42,435 bases of DNA, taken from Thermoprotei archaeon. GTDB lineage: Archaea > Thermoproteota > Thermoprotei > QMSL01. The position numbers and the translations under genes were made by a program. The stretch lies in the NCBI GenBank assembly GCA_003650925.1, contig QMSP01000016.1, positions 1-42,435 of the forward strand, given 5' to 3'. The notes below the pieces were generated by a model that saw only the letters and a program-made list of their open reading frames with translations, was not told the origin of the DNA and searched no databases. This document shows, in pieces, positions 1 through 7,281 of the stretch (its first letter is position 1; every line of letters begins with the position of its first letter).

Positions 1-35
1 AAAGACTTATTTATGCTCAGCTAGAGAGTATCACT

Positions 36-131
36 ATGGCTGAGAAGGGAAGCATGCTGAGACTATGGGGGGCTGAGTCACTGAATGATGAGCCCCCCGT
101 TCCTGAACTATATCAGGCAACTTCTGAGTAG
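36..131 (+). CDS. Possible 31-codon leaderless small ORF, or small RNA
   Basis: A TATA-like element (ttatttatg, 7-15) sits about 25 bases before an ATG at 36, the spacing of an archaeal leaderless mRNA. The frame runs 31 codons to TAG at 129-131 and overlaps the convergent rnp2 stop. Inside it, ggggggct (67-74) can pair with agcccccc (91-98) around a 16-base loop. The same stretch contains CTGA and TGATGA, so a C/D-type RNA is an alternative reading, although its two guide segments would pair with each other and no terminal stem is visible. The peptide resembles nothing I know. Confidence 0.3.
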   Translation: MAEKGSMLRLWGAESLNDEPPVPELYQATSE

Positions 132-451
132 CTCCTGAGTAGTTCAAGAGCTCTTTTCCGAGTACCCGTAACTTTTATAACTCTAATTATGACCTTCACA
201 CCATCTAGTTCCCTTATAGATGCGAGTGATGACCTCACGATGTGTAGGTATCTGTGTTTACACCTGATGAGTCCTCGCTTCATCATCTTATCATAGTAGA
301 CGAGTCTGGCGCTAGTCTCCATGAGTCCTCTTAGACCCCATAGCTCTTTGATGCTTCTTACTAGTGCTTCAGATAGGGCATTTTTGTCAATATCAAGTTC
401 TTCTTGGCTTATAATCTCGAATACCATGTACCTCCACCTTATCCTCTTCAT
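113..451 (-). CDS. rnp2: RNase P protein component 2 (Pop5)
   Basis: Pop5-family protein of archaeal RNase P, which helps the catalytic RNA remove 5' leaders from pre-tRNAs as a complex with Rnp3. The protein is 112 residues from the ATG at 451 and opens with the family-typical basic stretch KRIRWRYMVFE. Its C-terminal half (HRYLHIVRSSLASI, then VKVIIRVIKVTGT) fits the Pop5 alpha/beta fold. I prefer the ATG at 451 over the GTG at 469 because a ribosome-binding sequence (gaggtga) lies just ahead of it. The start overlaps the 3' end of rnp3 by 59 bases, so the two binding partners are translationally coupled. Family assignment is from recalled sequence pattern. Confidence 0.9.
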   Translation of the reverse strand: MKRIRWRYMVFEIISQEELDIDKNALSEALVRSIKELWGLRGLMETSARLVYYDKMMKRGLIRCKHRYLHIVRSSLASIRELDGVKVIIRVIKVTGTRKRALELLRSYSEVA

Positions 452-1178
452 AAGGCTCACCTCTACCACTTATCAGCACACCTGGCATAACAAAGCTGGG
501 CGACCTCTTAACTCTGCTTCTTTCAACGATGCTGAGAGGGTTCTTCGAGATAGAATCCAGCGCTTCTTCACTACTAAGGCCGAAGAACATGGCTAAAGAA
601 GCTAATTCCCGTGGAGCACGCACATCGTACAAGGATCTGGAAGAGCTTGTGGTCACTATGGGAACCTCATACTCCCTTGCCAGTTGAATCCATTCAAGCA
701 CAAGACCTGAGAGCATATGCTCTTTTCCTATCTGCTCAAACAACTCCCATATAGGCAGTTCAAGGAAGGCATTTCCCTGTTCCTTGATGAGATTAGCTTC
801 TACTTCGTCAAATGTAGGCTCTTTCACCAGGTTGAATGATACCAAGTCGACTCTGCCATCCCTGGCAGCTAATCTCGCTACAGCATTACTTAGGCACTTT
901 ACTCCTATTACATCAACATGTCCTCGGTACTTTCTGAGGAGGGCTTTGACCCTTTCAGGATCACTCTCAACTATGGTAAGTCTTGTCACTACGTTCACTT
1001 CACCACTATCAAGCCTTTTTGAAATTCGATCAAGGTCATGGAGAAACTTGGGATTAGTTACTGATAGTGCTATGCAGTCAAATCCAAGTTTCCGCATCAT
1101 GTCAATGAGTCTCTTGACTTCCTCTATATCGTCCAAGAAGCCTTCGACGTATACCCCTAAGTCGGCAAATCTTCTCAT
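393..1178 (-). CDS. rnp3: RNase P protein component 3 (Rpp30)
   Basis: Rpp30-type RNase P subunit with a TIM-barrel-like (PHP-related) fold, the known partner of Pop5 in pre-tRNA processing. Family-like stretches are FADLGVYVEG at the N-terminus, FDCIALSVTNPKF, VDVIGVKCLSNAVARLAARD and the C-terminal IVTTSSSRSLYDVRAPRELASLA. A longer frame opens at 1202, but the ATG at 1178 overlaps the upstream stop codon as ATGA, so I take 1178 and 261 residues. It is the middle gene of the cluster COG1325 protein - rnp3 - rnp2, a neighbourhood known from other archaea. Confidence 0.92.
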   Translation of the reverse strand: MRRFADLGVYVEGFLDDIEEVKRLIDMMRKLGFDCIALSVTNPKFLHDLDRISKRLDSGEVNVVTRLTIVESDPERVKALLRKYRGHVDVIGVKCLSNAVARLAARDGRVDLVSFNLVKEPTFDEVEANLIKEQGNAFLELPIWELFEQIGKEHMLSGLVLEWIQLAREYEVPIVTTSSSRSLYDVRAPRELASLAMFFGLSSEEALDSISKNPLSIVERSRVKRSPSFVMPGVLISGRGEPYEEDKVEVHGIRDYKPRRT

Positions 1179-1603
1179 CTTATCAGCCCTAGCCTTCTGC
1201 ACTCTTCAATTACATCATTGGTAAATGCTATCTTCACCTTTATTACATCCCCTCTATCTTTTAGGTGTAAACTTCCTTTATACGCATCCTGCTTGGAGAA
1301 TCTCAGGTATAGATTACCACTTTCATCTATCCTCAGGGCTATGGTATTCTTGAGGAACTCTTTATCCTCCTTACTCAACCTTTCTGCTATCCACCTTACT
1401 GTAGACTCTACAAGAGCCTTATCACTCAAGATAAGACGTACTATGGTTATGGTGTCACCATAGTGTCCTTCGACTTTCTCTAATCTTATATTCGCTCTTG
1501 CTGTAGCCTCAGGAGGCAGAATATTCATGATGGCTCTTCTTACCTTACGTAGATTCTCAGTGGCGTAAGCAAATGCCTCCATGTATAGTGATGACACCGG
1601 CAT
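1175..1603 (-). CDS. COG1325-type RNA-binding protein (exosome-associated candidate)
   Basis: Protein of about 142 residues resembling archaeal COG1325, annotated as an RNA-binding domain protein possibly linked to the exosome; its biochemical role is not established. Recognisable segments are YMEAFAYATENLRKVRRAI, EKVEGHYGDTITIVRLIL and RIDESGNLYLRFSKQDAYKG. A much longer frame extends to 1882, but the TATA element at 1632-1641 lies inside that extension. The predicted transcription start near 1611 makes the ATG at 1603 (MPVSSLYMEAF) the best start. The stop overlaps the rnp3 start, so it heads the RNase P operon. Confidence 0.8.
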   Translation of the reverse strand: MPVSSLYMEAFAYATENLRKVRRAIMNILPPEATARANIRLEKVEGHYGDTITIVRLILSDKALVESTVRWIAERLSKEDKEFLKNTIALRIDESGNLYLRFSKQDAYKGSLHLKDRGDVIKVKIAFTNDVIEECRRLGLIR

Positions 1604-1630
1604 TATGTCACCACATATTAAGATAGTGTG

Positions 1631-1641
1631 CATATTTAAAT
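1631..1641. promoter_or_regulatory. TATA box of the RNase P operon
   Basis: The nearly symmetric element catatttaaat lies about 34 bases before the 1603 start on the minus strand, a good fit for TATA plus a short leader. On the plus strand it is too close to the 1655 start of the cysteine-cluster gene to serve it well, which more likely uses an element further upstream. Confidence 0.55.
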
Positions 1642-1654
1642 CGGAGAGGGCTTG

Positions 1655-2056
1655 ATGAGAGGCATTAAAGTCGATTGTAAGATGGGAGATGTCTACTGTG
1701 GTATATGTTGTGTCAACACTGAGATGCCCTTGACACTTGAGGATATAGCAAGGATAAGAAAGCTTGGATTCAAGACCTCCTCTTTCGTCATCATGAAGGA
1801 TGGCATACCTCGCGTGAGAAATGTACATGGTAAATGTGTATTTCTCGACAGAAGCAACAATAGATGCGTTATCTATCAACAAAGGCCAGAAGGATGCCGC
1901 TTCTATCCACTAGTCCTCATGAATAATATCGTCACAGTTGATCAATTGTGCCCCAAGGCAAGACAAGTTAAGAGGAGGATTTCAAGAGACCAGAAAGCTA
2001 AGCTCATGGGCCTTATTAGAAGGCTTGAAGAGGAGTACCTAGTACGAATCAGGTGA
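1655..2056 (+). CDS. YkgJ-type cysteine-cluster protein
   Basis: Small protein (133 residues) of the YkgJ/CxxCxxCC family, thought to bind zinc or an iron-sulfur centre through a cysteine cluster; the reaction is unknown. Visible are VDCKMGDVYCGICC near the N-terminus, CVFLDRSNNRCVIYQQRPEGCRFYPL in the middle (described here as C-x8-C-x9-C, the usual C...C...RP..C..FP pattern) and a late cysteine in QLCPKA. A ribosome-binding sequence (ggagaggg, 1643-1650) precedes the ATG at 1655; a TTG at 1652 is also possible. The first cysteine belongs to the motif, so the internal ATG at 1682 is less likely. Confidence 0.75.
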   Translation: MRGIKVDCKMGDVYCGICCVNTEMPLTLEDIARIRKLGFKTSSFVIMKDGIPRVRNVHGKCVFLDRSNNRCVIYQQRPEGCRFYPLVLMNNIVTVDQLCPKARQVKRRISRDQKAKLMGLIRRLEEEYLVRIR

Positions 2057-2103
2057 GAAATAGGCTTAAAGTTTATTAGTGAATTATGATTAAGAATACT
2101 AAC

Positions 2104-2165
2104 TGGCGATGAGCTACGAGGGCGAGCCTGATAGGTGATGAGCCCCTTTCGGTTGACGTGAGCCA
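2104..2165 (+). ncRNA. Box C/D sRNA candidate, antisense to the end of the LOR/SDH gene
   Basis: In order: C-like box cgatga (2107-2112), 15-nt guide gctacgagggcgagc, D' ctga (2128-2131), 4-nt spacer, perfect C' tgatga (2136-2141), 11-nt guide gcccctttcgg, D-like ttga (2153-2156). Flanks tggc (2104-2107) and gcca (2162-2165) can form a short terminal stem. A TATA-like tttattag at 2072-2079 is correctly spaced. The RNA would be antisense to the last codons of the minus-strand gene ending at 2114. The D box is not canonical. Guide targets were not identified. Confidence 0.55.
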
Positions 2166-3133
2166 CTCATCAGAGCTTTTAGTGCTTCTTGAAGACATCT
2201 AAGGAAGAGGCCTACATCTGTCACTACACCAATCACCTGTTCTGAGCCTCGATCATGCACCTTAGCTATGACCATAGGGTTTATATCCACTACCACAACC
2301 CGAACATTGTATGGTAGCATGTTGCATACTCCTATGGCCAAGAGCATGGTTGCCAACACTAGCACAAGATCGACTCCTTTCTTGATCTCCTCCCTGATGA
2401 GGTCTTGAGCTAGGAGCATGTCCATTATGGTGTCTGGCAGTGGGCCATCATCTCTTATAGAGCCCACAAGTATGAACTTTACTCCTTTTCTAATACACTC
2501 ATACATTATGCCATCTTTGATGAGTCCTTCCTTGACGGCTCTTGCTATCGAGCCGTAAGCTCTGACCTTATTTATTGCCCACATATGGTGTGAATGCTCC
2601 ACATACCTGCTAGTGGCCAAGGAAAGGCCTAGTGAAGTGCCATAGAGGGATGCTTCTATGTCATGTACTGCAAAGCCATTCCCTGCTATTAGTACATCAA
2701 CAAGCCCCATTCTGACTATATCAGCCAGAGCTTCTCTACCGCCTGCGTGTATGACTGCGGGGCCAGCTACTACAAATATTCTACCACCTTTCCTCTTTAT
2801 CTCAAGCATTTTCCTAGCTATCTCCTCTATGGCTACATAGGCAGGCCTCTCAGGTGATATTTGCTCCTTCATGAACCTGAAGAGACCCTCTTCTCTTACA
2901 CCTTCCTTGCCTACAACAACCAACATACCTTTCTTAACTTTTCTTGGCTCCATACAGATAGCCAACTTTTTGTCTTCATCTACGACTATGCAACAGTCCA
3001 TTCTAATGTCCTTAACCTCGATCTCTTCTCCCTTTAGTTTAATCCATGTTCTCCTGTTACTGGTGACGAAGAAGCCATCGGGGAGAATTCCATCCGCTGG
3101 TGCAGGCACGAGCCTTACAGAGCTGACACCCAT
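2114..3133 (-). CDS. LOR/SDH-family protein (TIGR00300; ornithine cyclodeaminase type), short form
   Basis: Member of the archaeal LOR/SDH family; some relatives act as ornithine cyclodeaminase or form part of arginine-degrading enzymes, so an amino-acid role is likely but not proven here. The match begins at LVPAPADGILPDGFFVTSN and continues with the family's MDCCIVVD. Nucleotide-binding-like segments follow: VVAGPAVIHAGG, VDVLIAGNGFAVHDIEASLYGTSLG (quoted in part as VLIAGNGFAVHDIE) and ILVGSIRDDGPLPD. At 339 residues it lacks the roughly 70-residue N-terminal segment that I recall preceding this motif. A TATA box (cttaatatatg, 3164-3174) lies about 35 bases before the ATG at 3133, so the short form looks genuine. 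Confidence 0.8.
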   Translation of the reverse strand: MGVSSVRLVPAPADGILPDGFFVTSNRRTWIKLKGEEIEVKDIRMDCCIVVDEDKKLAICMEPRKVKKGMLVVVGKEGVREEGLFRFMKEQISPERPAYVAIEEIARKMLEIKRKGGRIFVVAGPAVIHAGGREALADIVRMGLVDVLIAGNGFAVHDIEASLYGTSLGLSLATSRYVEHSHHMWAINKVRAYGSIARAVKEGLIKDGIMYECIRKGVKFILVGSIRDDGPLPDTIMDMLLAQDLIREEIKKGVDLVLVLATMLLAIGVCNMLPYNVRVVVVDINPMVIAKVHDRGSEQVIGVVTDVGLFLRCLQEALKALMSGSRQPKGAHHLSGSPS

Positions 3134-3163
3134 CACGATCCCTCTACTACCTACATCAAAGGC

Positions 3164-3174
3164 CTTAATATATG
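3164..3174 (-). promoter_or_regulatory. TATA box of the LOR/SDH gene
   Basis: The minus strand reads catatattaag, about 35 bases before the ATG at 3133. This predicts a short leader of around 10 nt and argues against a longer protein N-terminus. Confidence 0.55.
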
Positions 3175-3214
3175 TGTGATTATGTTAATAAGGAGGCTTA
3201 GAGAAGAGAATCGA

Positions 3215-3276
3215 GAGGCAATGAGGAAGTCCGCATCTACTGATATGTGATGAACGAAAGCGGGCTTTCTGAGCCC
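3215..3276 (+). ncRNA. Box C/D sRNA
   Basis: Complete archaeal C/D layout: C atgagga (3221-3227, one mismatch to RUGAUGA), 12-nt guide agtccgcatcta, D' ctga (3240-3243), 4-nt spacer, C' tgatga (3248-3253), 15-nt guide acgaaagcgggcttt, D ctga (3269-3272). The flanks ggc and gcc close a short terminal stem. A TATA-like element gttaataag (3184-3192) predicts a start near 3213. It would guide fibrillarin-dependent 2'-O-methylation, with both fibrillarin and Nop5 encoded in this window. Targets not determined. Confidence 0.72.
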
Positions 3277-3331
3277 TATGTTGGAATGTTAAAAACGTAG
3301 TGTTTGTTATAGATTAAGCGGTGAGAGGTCC

Positions 3332-4261
3332 GTGAAGTATAAAGTGCTAGTAGTTGAGCCTATACATGAAGAGGGACTGAGAGTCCTTAGAGAGAAGGGA
3401 TATGAAGTAGTAGTGGCGACCGATATAGCCAGAGATGAGCTGCTTGAGATGATAGGGAAATTCGAAGTTCTGATAGTTAGGGGTAGAACGAAAGTTGATA
3501 AGGAGGTGATAGATGCAGGAAGGAGATTAAGGCTTATATGTAGAGCTGGTGTAGGGCTCGATAACATAGATGTGGACTATGCTAGGAGGAAGGGCGTAGA
3601 GGTCATTAATACGCCTGAGGCCACGAGCATAGCTGTGGCTGAATTAGTGTTCGGTCTTCTGCTGTGTCTCTATAGGAGAATATATGATGCCGTTAGAGGA
3701 ATGAAAGAGGGAGTATGGCTTAAACGTAAGCTAAGTGGGTTTGAACTATACGGTAAAACCATGGGCATCATAGGGCTGGGTAGAATAGGAAGTGAAGTGG
3801 CAAAAAGGGCTAAAGCATTTGGGATGCATGTTATAGGCTATAGGCGGCACAGACTTCTAGAGACAGCTAAGAGGTTGGGCATTGAGCCAGCCAAGAGCAT
3901 AGATTATCTGCTTGAGCGGTCAGACATTGTGAGCCTGCATGTACCCCTCACTAAGGAGACCTACCACATGATAGGTGAGAGGGAGCTTAGAATAATGAAG
4001 CCTACAGCTGTGCTCATAAACACCTCAAGAGGAGCTGTTGTTGATACGAAGGCTCTGCTAAGAGCTCTGAGGGAGGGATGGATATCTGGTGCAGCTCTAG
4101 ACGTTCTAGAACATGAGCCTCCTAAGGAGTCTTGGGAGTGGGAGCTGGTAAGACTACCTAATGTAGTGGTAACACCCCATATTGGCGCACAGACTATAGA
4201 GGCTCAAAGAAGAGTAAGCTTGGAATTAGCCCATAAAATAATCTCCCTTCTTGAAGGGTAG
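3332..4261 (+). CDS. D-isomer-specific 2-hydroxyacid dehydrogenase (phosphoglycerate dehydrogenase-like)
   Basis: NAD-dependent D-2-hydroxyacid dehydrogenase of 309 residues. The substrate domain (1-100) is followed by the nucleotide motif GLGRIG (148-153). The usual Arg-Glu-His active site is visible as R233 (NTSRGAVVD), E262 (LDVLEHEP) and H283 (TPHIGAQT). VGLDNID near 75-80 is typical of SerA-like proteins. There is no C-terminal ACT domain, so it could act in serine synthesis as a short PGDH or reduce glyoxylate or hydroxypyruvate; sequence alone does not decide. The start is a GTG preceded by a purine-rich ribosome-binding stretch (gtgagagg). Confidence 0.88.
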   Translation: MKYKVLVVEPIHEEGLRVLREKGYEVVVATDIARDELLEMIGKFEVLIVRGRTKVDKEVIDAGRRLRLICRAGVGLDNIDVDYARRKGVEVINTPEATSIAVAELVFGLLLCLYRRIYDAVRGMKEGVWLKRKLSGFELYGKTMGIIGLGRIGSEVAKRAKAFGMHVIGYRRHRLLETAKRLGIEPAKSIDYLLERSDIVSLHVPLTKETYHMIGERELRIMKPTAVLINTSRGAVVDTKALLRALREGWISGAALDVLEHEPPKESWEWELVRLPNVVVTPHIGAQTIEAQRRVSLELAHKIISLLEG

Positions 4262-4272
4262 GTTTATTAATT
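4261..4272 (+). promoter_or_regulatory. TATA box of the L15e gene
   Basis: ggtttattaatt lies directly after the preceding gene's stop. A start about 26 bases on, near 4292, leaves a short leader before the ATG at 4305. Confidence 0.5.
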
Positions 4273-4304
4273 GGAGTAAGAACCATTAAGTGCTGGTGCA
4301 GGAA

Positions 4305-4889
4305 ATGGCCAAGACAATACATTCCATGTATGCATGGCTGAGGAAGATATGGAAAAGACCTTTCGATGAGCCACTAGGACCTTTACTAAGGCAGAGGATG
4401 ATGGAGTGGCGTAGACAGCCATCCATAGTAAGGATCCCAAAGCCCACAAGGCTAGATAGAGCAAGAGCTCTTGGATACAAGGCCAAGCAGGGGATCATAG
4501 TTGTGAGAGTGAGAGTGAGGAAGGGAGGGCTTAATAAGCCCAGGCCAAGAAGCGGAAGAAGGCCCAAGAGGATGGGAGTGTACGGCCATACTCCAAAAAA
4601 GAGCTTACAGCTTATAGCCGAGGAGAGAGCAGCAAGAAAGTATCCCAATCTTGAAGTGCTAGGAAGCTACTGGGTTGGTGATGATGGATACTACAAGTAC
4701 TTCGAAGTCATAATGGTTGATCCACATCATCCAGTTATAAGAAGTGATCCACACTTCAGATGGCTGGTAGGATATGAGAGGAGGGTAAAGCGGAAGGCTA
4801 AAGTGTCAAAAGAGCTCTTGGAGAAGGTGAGAAAAGCCATAGAGGAGAATATGGGAGAAGGCCATGAGGAGCAGGGAGCTGGTTCTTAG
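4305..4889 (+). CDS. rpl15e: Large-subunit ribosomal protein L15e
   Basis: Ribosomal protein L15e, an rRNA-binding component of the archaeal and eukaryotic large subunit. The N-terminus [19 protein letters not shown] is family-typical. Diagnostic segments follow: [36 protein letters not shown] and [20 protein letters not shown]. The protein is 194 residues from the ATG at 4305, the usual length. A GTG at 4290 would add five residues but sits too close to the predicted transcript start. The final codons overlap the next gene by 26 bases. Confidence 0.95.
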   Translation: MAKTIHSMYAWLRKIWKRPFDEPLGPLLRQRMMEWRRQPSIVRIPKPTRLDRARALGYKAKQGIIVVRVRVRKGGLNKPRPRSGRRPKRMGVYGHTPKKSLQLIAEERAARKYPNLEVLGSYWVGDDGYYKYFEVIMVDPHHPVIRSDPHFRWLVGYERRVKRKAKVSKELLEKVRKAIEENMGEGHEEQGAGS

Positions 4890-5895
4890 GGCCATAGATA
4901 ATGATGAGGTTCCTAGAGTTCCTATTCATATAGAGGCAGGAGATCCAGACATAGAGAGCTCCTTGGGTGATGTAGTTGCAATATCAGCCAGGATAAGAGA
5001 ACTGAGAGATTTTGAGAATGGAGGACCTTTTGCCCGTGGAGAGATGAGCTTAAAGAGATGGATTGAGAGCTTAGAGCTTGACTCCTTCCCCTGGCCTGAA
5101 CCTCATGAGGTAGCTGAAAGGATCTCTAGAAGGATAAGTCGCCTGGCAAAAGAATACTCGGCTAAAGGCAGATTCATCATGTGTAAAGTGCTTGGCCCTA
5201 CAGAGACTTGTGAAAGCCTATGCATGCCTCCTAGAGGTGAAGCAGGTAGAAGATTAGGCCAAATATACCATGAATTTGACTATGCTAAACTTGTCATACT
5301 TGATTACACAAAGGCCAGAGGGATGTTTGAGAGAGTCTACAGGGTTATAAGAGAAGTTGTTAGAGCAGCTGCTGAGATAGAAAGTGTAGATGCTGTTAGA
5401 ATAGCTGATGACGCCTGTGACTACGGTGGATATCTTTATCCAAGAAGATTCATAGAGGAGTTATATCTTCCTCGTCATAAGGAGCTGGCAATGATCATAA
5501 GAAGAGGGGGAAAGGCTCCGATACTACATTGTGATGGAGACATAGTGAGCTCAGGCCTTGCTGAAAGGCTAAAAGATTACTACAAGGCATTTCATCCCTT
5601 AGACCTCGTGAGGAAGAGTACTCAGCATTCGGTGAAGGTATGGCTTAAAAGAGTGGAGGAGGCAAAGGCTATTCTCAAGGAAAACGCCTTCTTCACAGGG
5701 CTTTTGATAGAGCTTCTATATGATGATACAGTCGAGGTTGAGGATTTTGTGCTGGTAGTGGGAGAGTTGATGAAAAGGATACCAAGGGGCCTTGTGCTCT
5801 CCACAACCCATAGGCCATATCCAGGCAGGTCAGTTCTTGAGAGGAAAGTCTTATTGAAAATTAATGCAGTAAAGAGCTTACTTTTGAAAGTATAG
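4864..5895 (+). CDS. Uroporphyrinogen decarboxylase-like (UroD/MtaA superfamily) protein
   Basis: Protein of 343 residues resembling the UroD-fold superfamily, which includes uroporphyrinogen decarboxylase and corrinoid or cobalamin methyltransferases. Family-like segments are the opening [20 protein letters not shown], the central [28 protein letters not shown] (quoted here as [15 protein letters not shown]), PILHCDGDI with a possible metal-binding His-x-x pattern, and HRPYPGRSV near the C-terminus. Conservation is weak and I cannot tell decarboxylase from methyltransferase; no haem or corrinoid genes are nearby. It starts inside the last codons of rpl15e and is probably co-transcribed with it. 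Confidence 0.6.
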   Translation: MRSRELVLRAIDNDEVPRVPIHIEAGDPDIESSLGDVVAISARIRELRDFENGGPFARGEMSLKRWIESLELDSFPWPEPHEVAERISRRISRLAKEYSAKGRFIMCKVLGPTETCESLCMPPRGEAGRRLGQIYHEFDYAKLVILDYTKARGMFERVYRVIREVVRAAAEIESVDAVRIADDACDYGGYLYPRRFIEELYLPRHKELAMIIRRGGKAPILHCDGDIVSSGLAERLKDYYKAFHPLDLVRKSTQHSVKVWLKRVEEAKAILKENAFFTGLLIELLYDDTVEVEDFVLVVGELMKRIPRGLVLSTTHRPYPGRSVLERKVLLKINAVKSLLLKV

Positions 5896-6016
5896 AAAAA
5901 GAGTATAAATTGAATGTCAACACATTTTAGAATAGCGTAAAGGATAAGTGATATATTGAGAAAGCCATGTGATTAGCTTTAAGTTCCCAAATATAGCTTA
6001 GTGACAGGGGGTATAC

Positions 6017-6421
6017 TTGAGGAGATTCATAGAGGAATATTTCAAAGGAAAACTTGAGCTAGTAGGCGATATATGCGATGTAAAAATACTGAAAGTGGAA
6101 GATGAATGGATGGAAATAGAGCTAGAGTACTATGCAGTAAGGCCACTTGAGGACTATGATAAAGACCAGGTAGGTCTGACAATAACAGATTTAATAGAGA
6201 AATATGGAAGATTGCCCTCAACCGCACCCAGCCCTTGTCTTGAACTGCTGGACTTAATATTCGGCAACGGCGATAGGAAGGTAAAGATAAGACTGAGGGT
6301 CAGGATACCTTATGGACTAAGAGTTCTAGATGCCATAAACGCTCTCTTCATAGATAGAATGAGTAACATCCTTACACTAGATCGTGATCCTACATTTTAC
6401 CCTAGTACATTTCGGTTATAG
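6017..6421 (+). CDS. Uncharacterised protein, 134 residues
   Basis: I do not recognise this protein. It starts at TTG 6017 just after a strong ribosome-binding stretch (cagggggt) and encodes an acidic, soluble alpha/beta-looking protein without membrane segments. Notable stretches are EDEWMEIELEYYAVRPLED and DRKVKIRLRVRIPYGLRVLD, both suggestive of beta strands. It ends converging on the membrane-protein gene, overlapping by 25 bases. Credible as a gene because of the ribosome-binding site, the clean frame and codon use like its neighbours. Confidence 0.55.
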   Translation: MRRFIEEYFKGKLELVGDICDVKILKVEDEWMEIELEYYAVRPLEDYDKDQVGLTITDLIEKYGRLPSTAPSPCLELLDLIFGNGDRKVKIRLRVRIPYGLRVLDAINALFIDRMSNILTLDRDPTFYPSTFRL

Positions 6422-7275
6422 AGACTATTTTTGGTTGAAATATGCATTATTTTACTTAAACACTTATAAATTTTCGAATCCTCATTCTCATGATTCACTA
6501 TATCCTTGAATATCACTGCGTAAACCCAGTATATCTTGAAGAGCCCTAGTGTGAGCATGGTCAGTATTATGTAGAGCAGTGTACTCCTCCTGGGTATAGA
6601 GTAGTCCCTTCTCGGAGTGCTGATGCTAAGTTTATCAAACAAAGGCTTGAGCATAGAGATGAGTTCATCCTCTACCTCTTCAATCTCATTCATATCTCGA
6701 TTCAGTATATGGAGTACATACACGCTTACAACCTCAGCTGTGAGGAGCAGAAACCCTCCTAGGAGAAGGAGTGCTGATAGCAACATTATCTCTTCCATTC
6801 TTTGAAGTAGAGCTGTTGGTTCAAGTTCTGGGAGCTGTTTTCCAGCTATCTCAACTAGCATGAATCCTATGATGAAGGGAAGTACTATGAGGAGGAAGAA
6901 GGTCATGGGTTCTCTCCTTGAGGGGCTATGCCGGACTCTGCTTTCTACCATGCTCATAGCCACTGTGAAGTGTTCTTCAACTCTGGTATTCACCTTAGCA
7001 GTCTCCGCTAAATTAGCTCTTCTAACCATACTCCACAAGCTCATTTTATGTTCTTTAACATAATGTAGAGCAAGGTACAGTATGTACGCGAGAATAAGTG
7101 TTGAAAATATGTGAGAAGCGCTTGAAATCATGTCTAGGATGAGTTTCTCAGCATTTCTTAACATGGCGCTAGACCAAGATATTCCAGCTGATAACAATGA
7201 TGAAAACATGTAAGTGTAGAATAGAAACTTGGGAATCACATTATTGTTGTTTGCATTTCTTGACATATCAGGCAC
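6397..7275 (-). CDS. Multi-spanning membrane protein with DUF4234-like C-terminus
   Basis: Integral membrane protein of 292 residues with about four to five hydrophobic segments, near residues 15-35, 55-72, 125-145, 165-190 and 235-255. The segment STLLYIILTMLTLGLFKIYWVY resembles DUF4234 (pattern LTxxTLGxxxxYW), a small membrane domain of unknown function, so the C-terminal third may belong there. The start is only 6 bases after the sppA-like stop, so the two are very likely co-transcribed and the protein may be a partner or substrate of that peptidase. This link is inference. Confidence 0.65.
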   Translation of the reverse strand: MPDMSRNANNNNVIPKFLFYTYMFSSLLSAGISWSSAMLRNAEKLILDMISSASHIFSTLILAYILYLALHYVKEHKMSLWSMVRRANLAETAKVNTRVEEHFTVAMSMVESRVRHSPSRREPMTFFLLIVLPFIIGFMLVEIAGKQLPELEPTALLQRMEEIMLLSALLLLGGFLLLTAEVVSVYVLHILNRDMNEIEEVEDELISMLKPLFDKLSISTPRRDYSIPRRSTLLYIILTMLTLGLFKIYWVYAVIFKDIVNHENEDSKIYKCLSKIMHISTKNSLYNRNVLG

Positions 7276-7281
7276 CTCTTT

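Noticed and set aside
1604-1882. Long in-frame N-terminal extension of the COG1325 protein.
   Set aside because: It contains the TATA box and runs antisense to the cysteine-cluster gene, which has a recognisable protein pattern.
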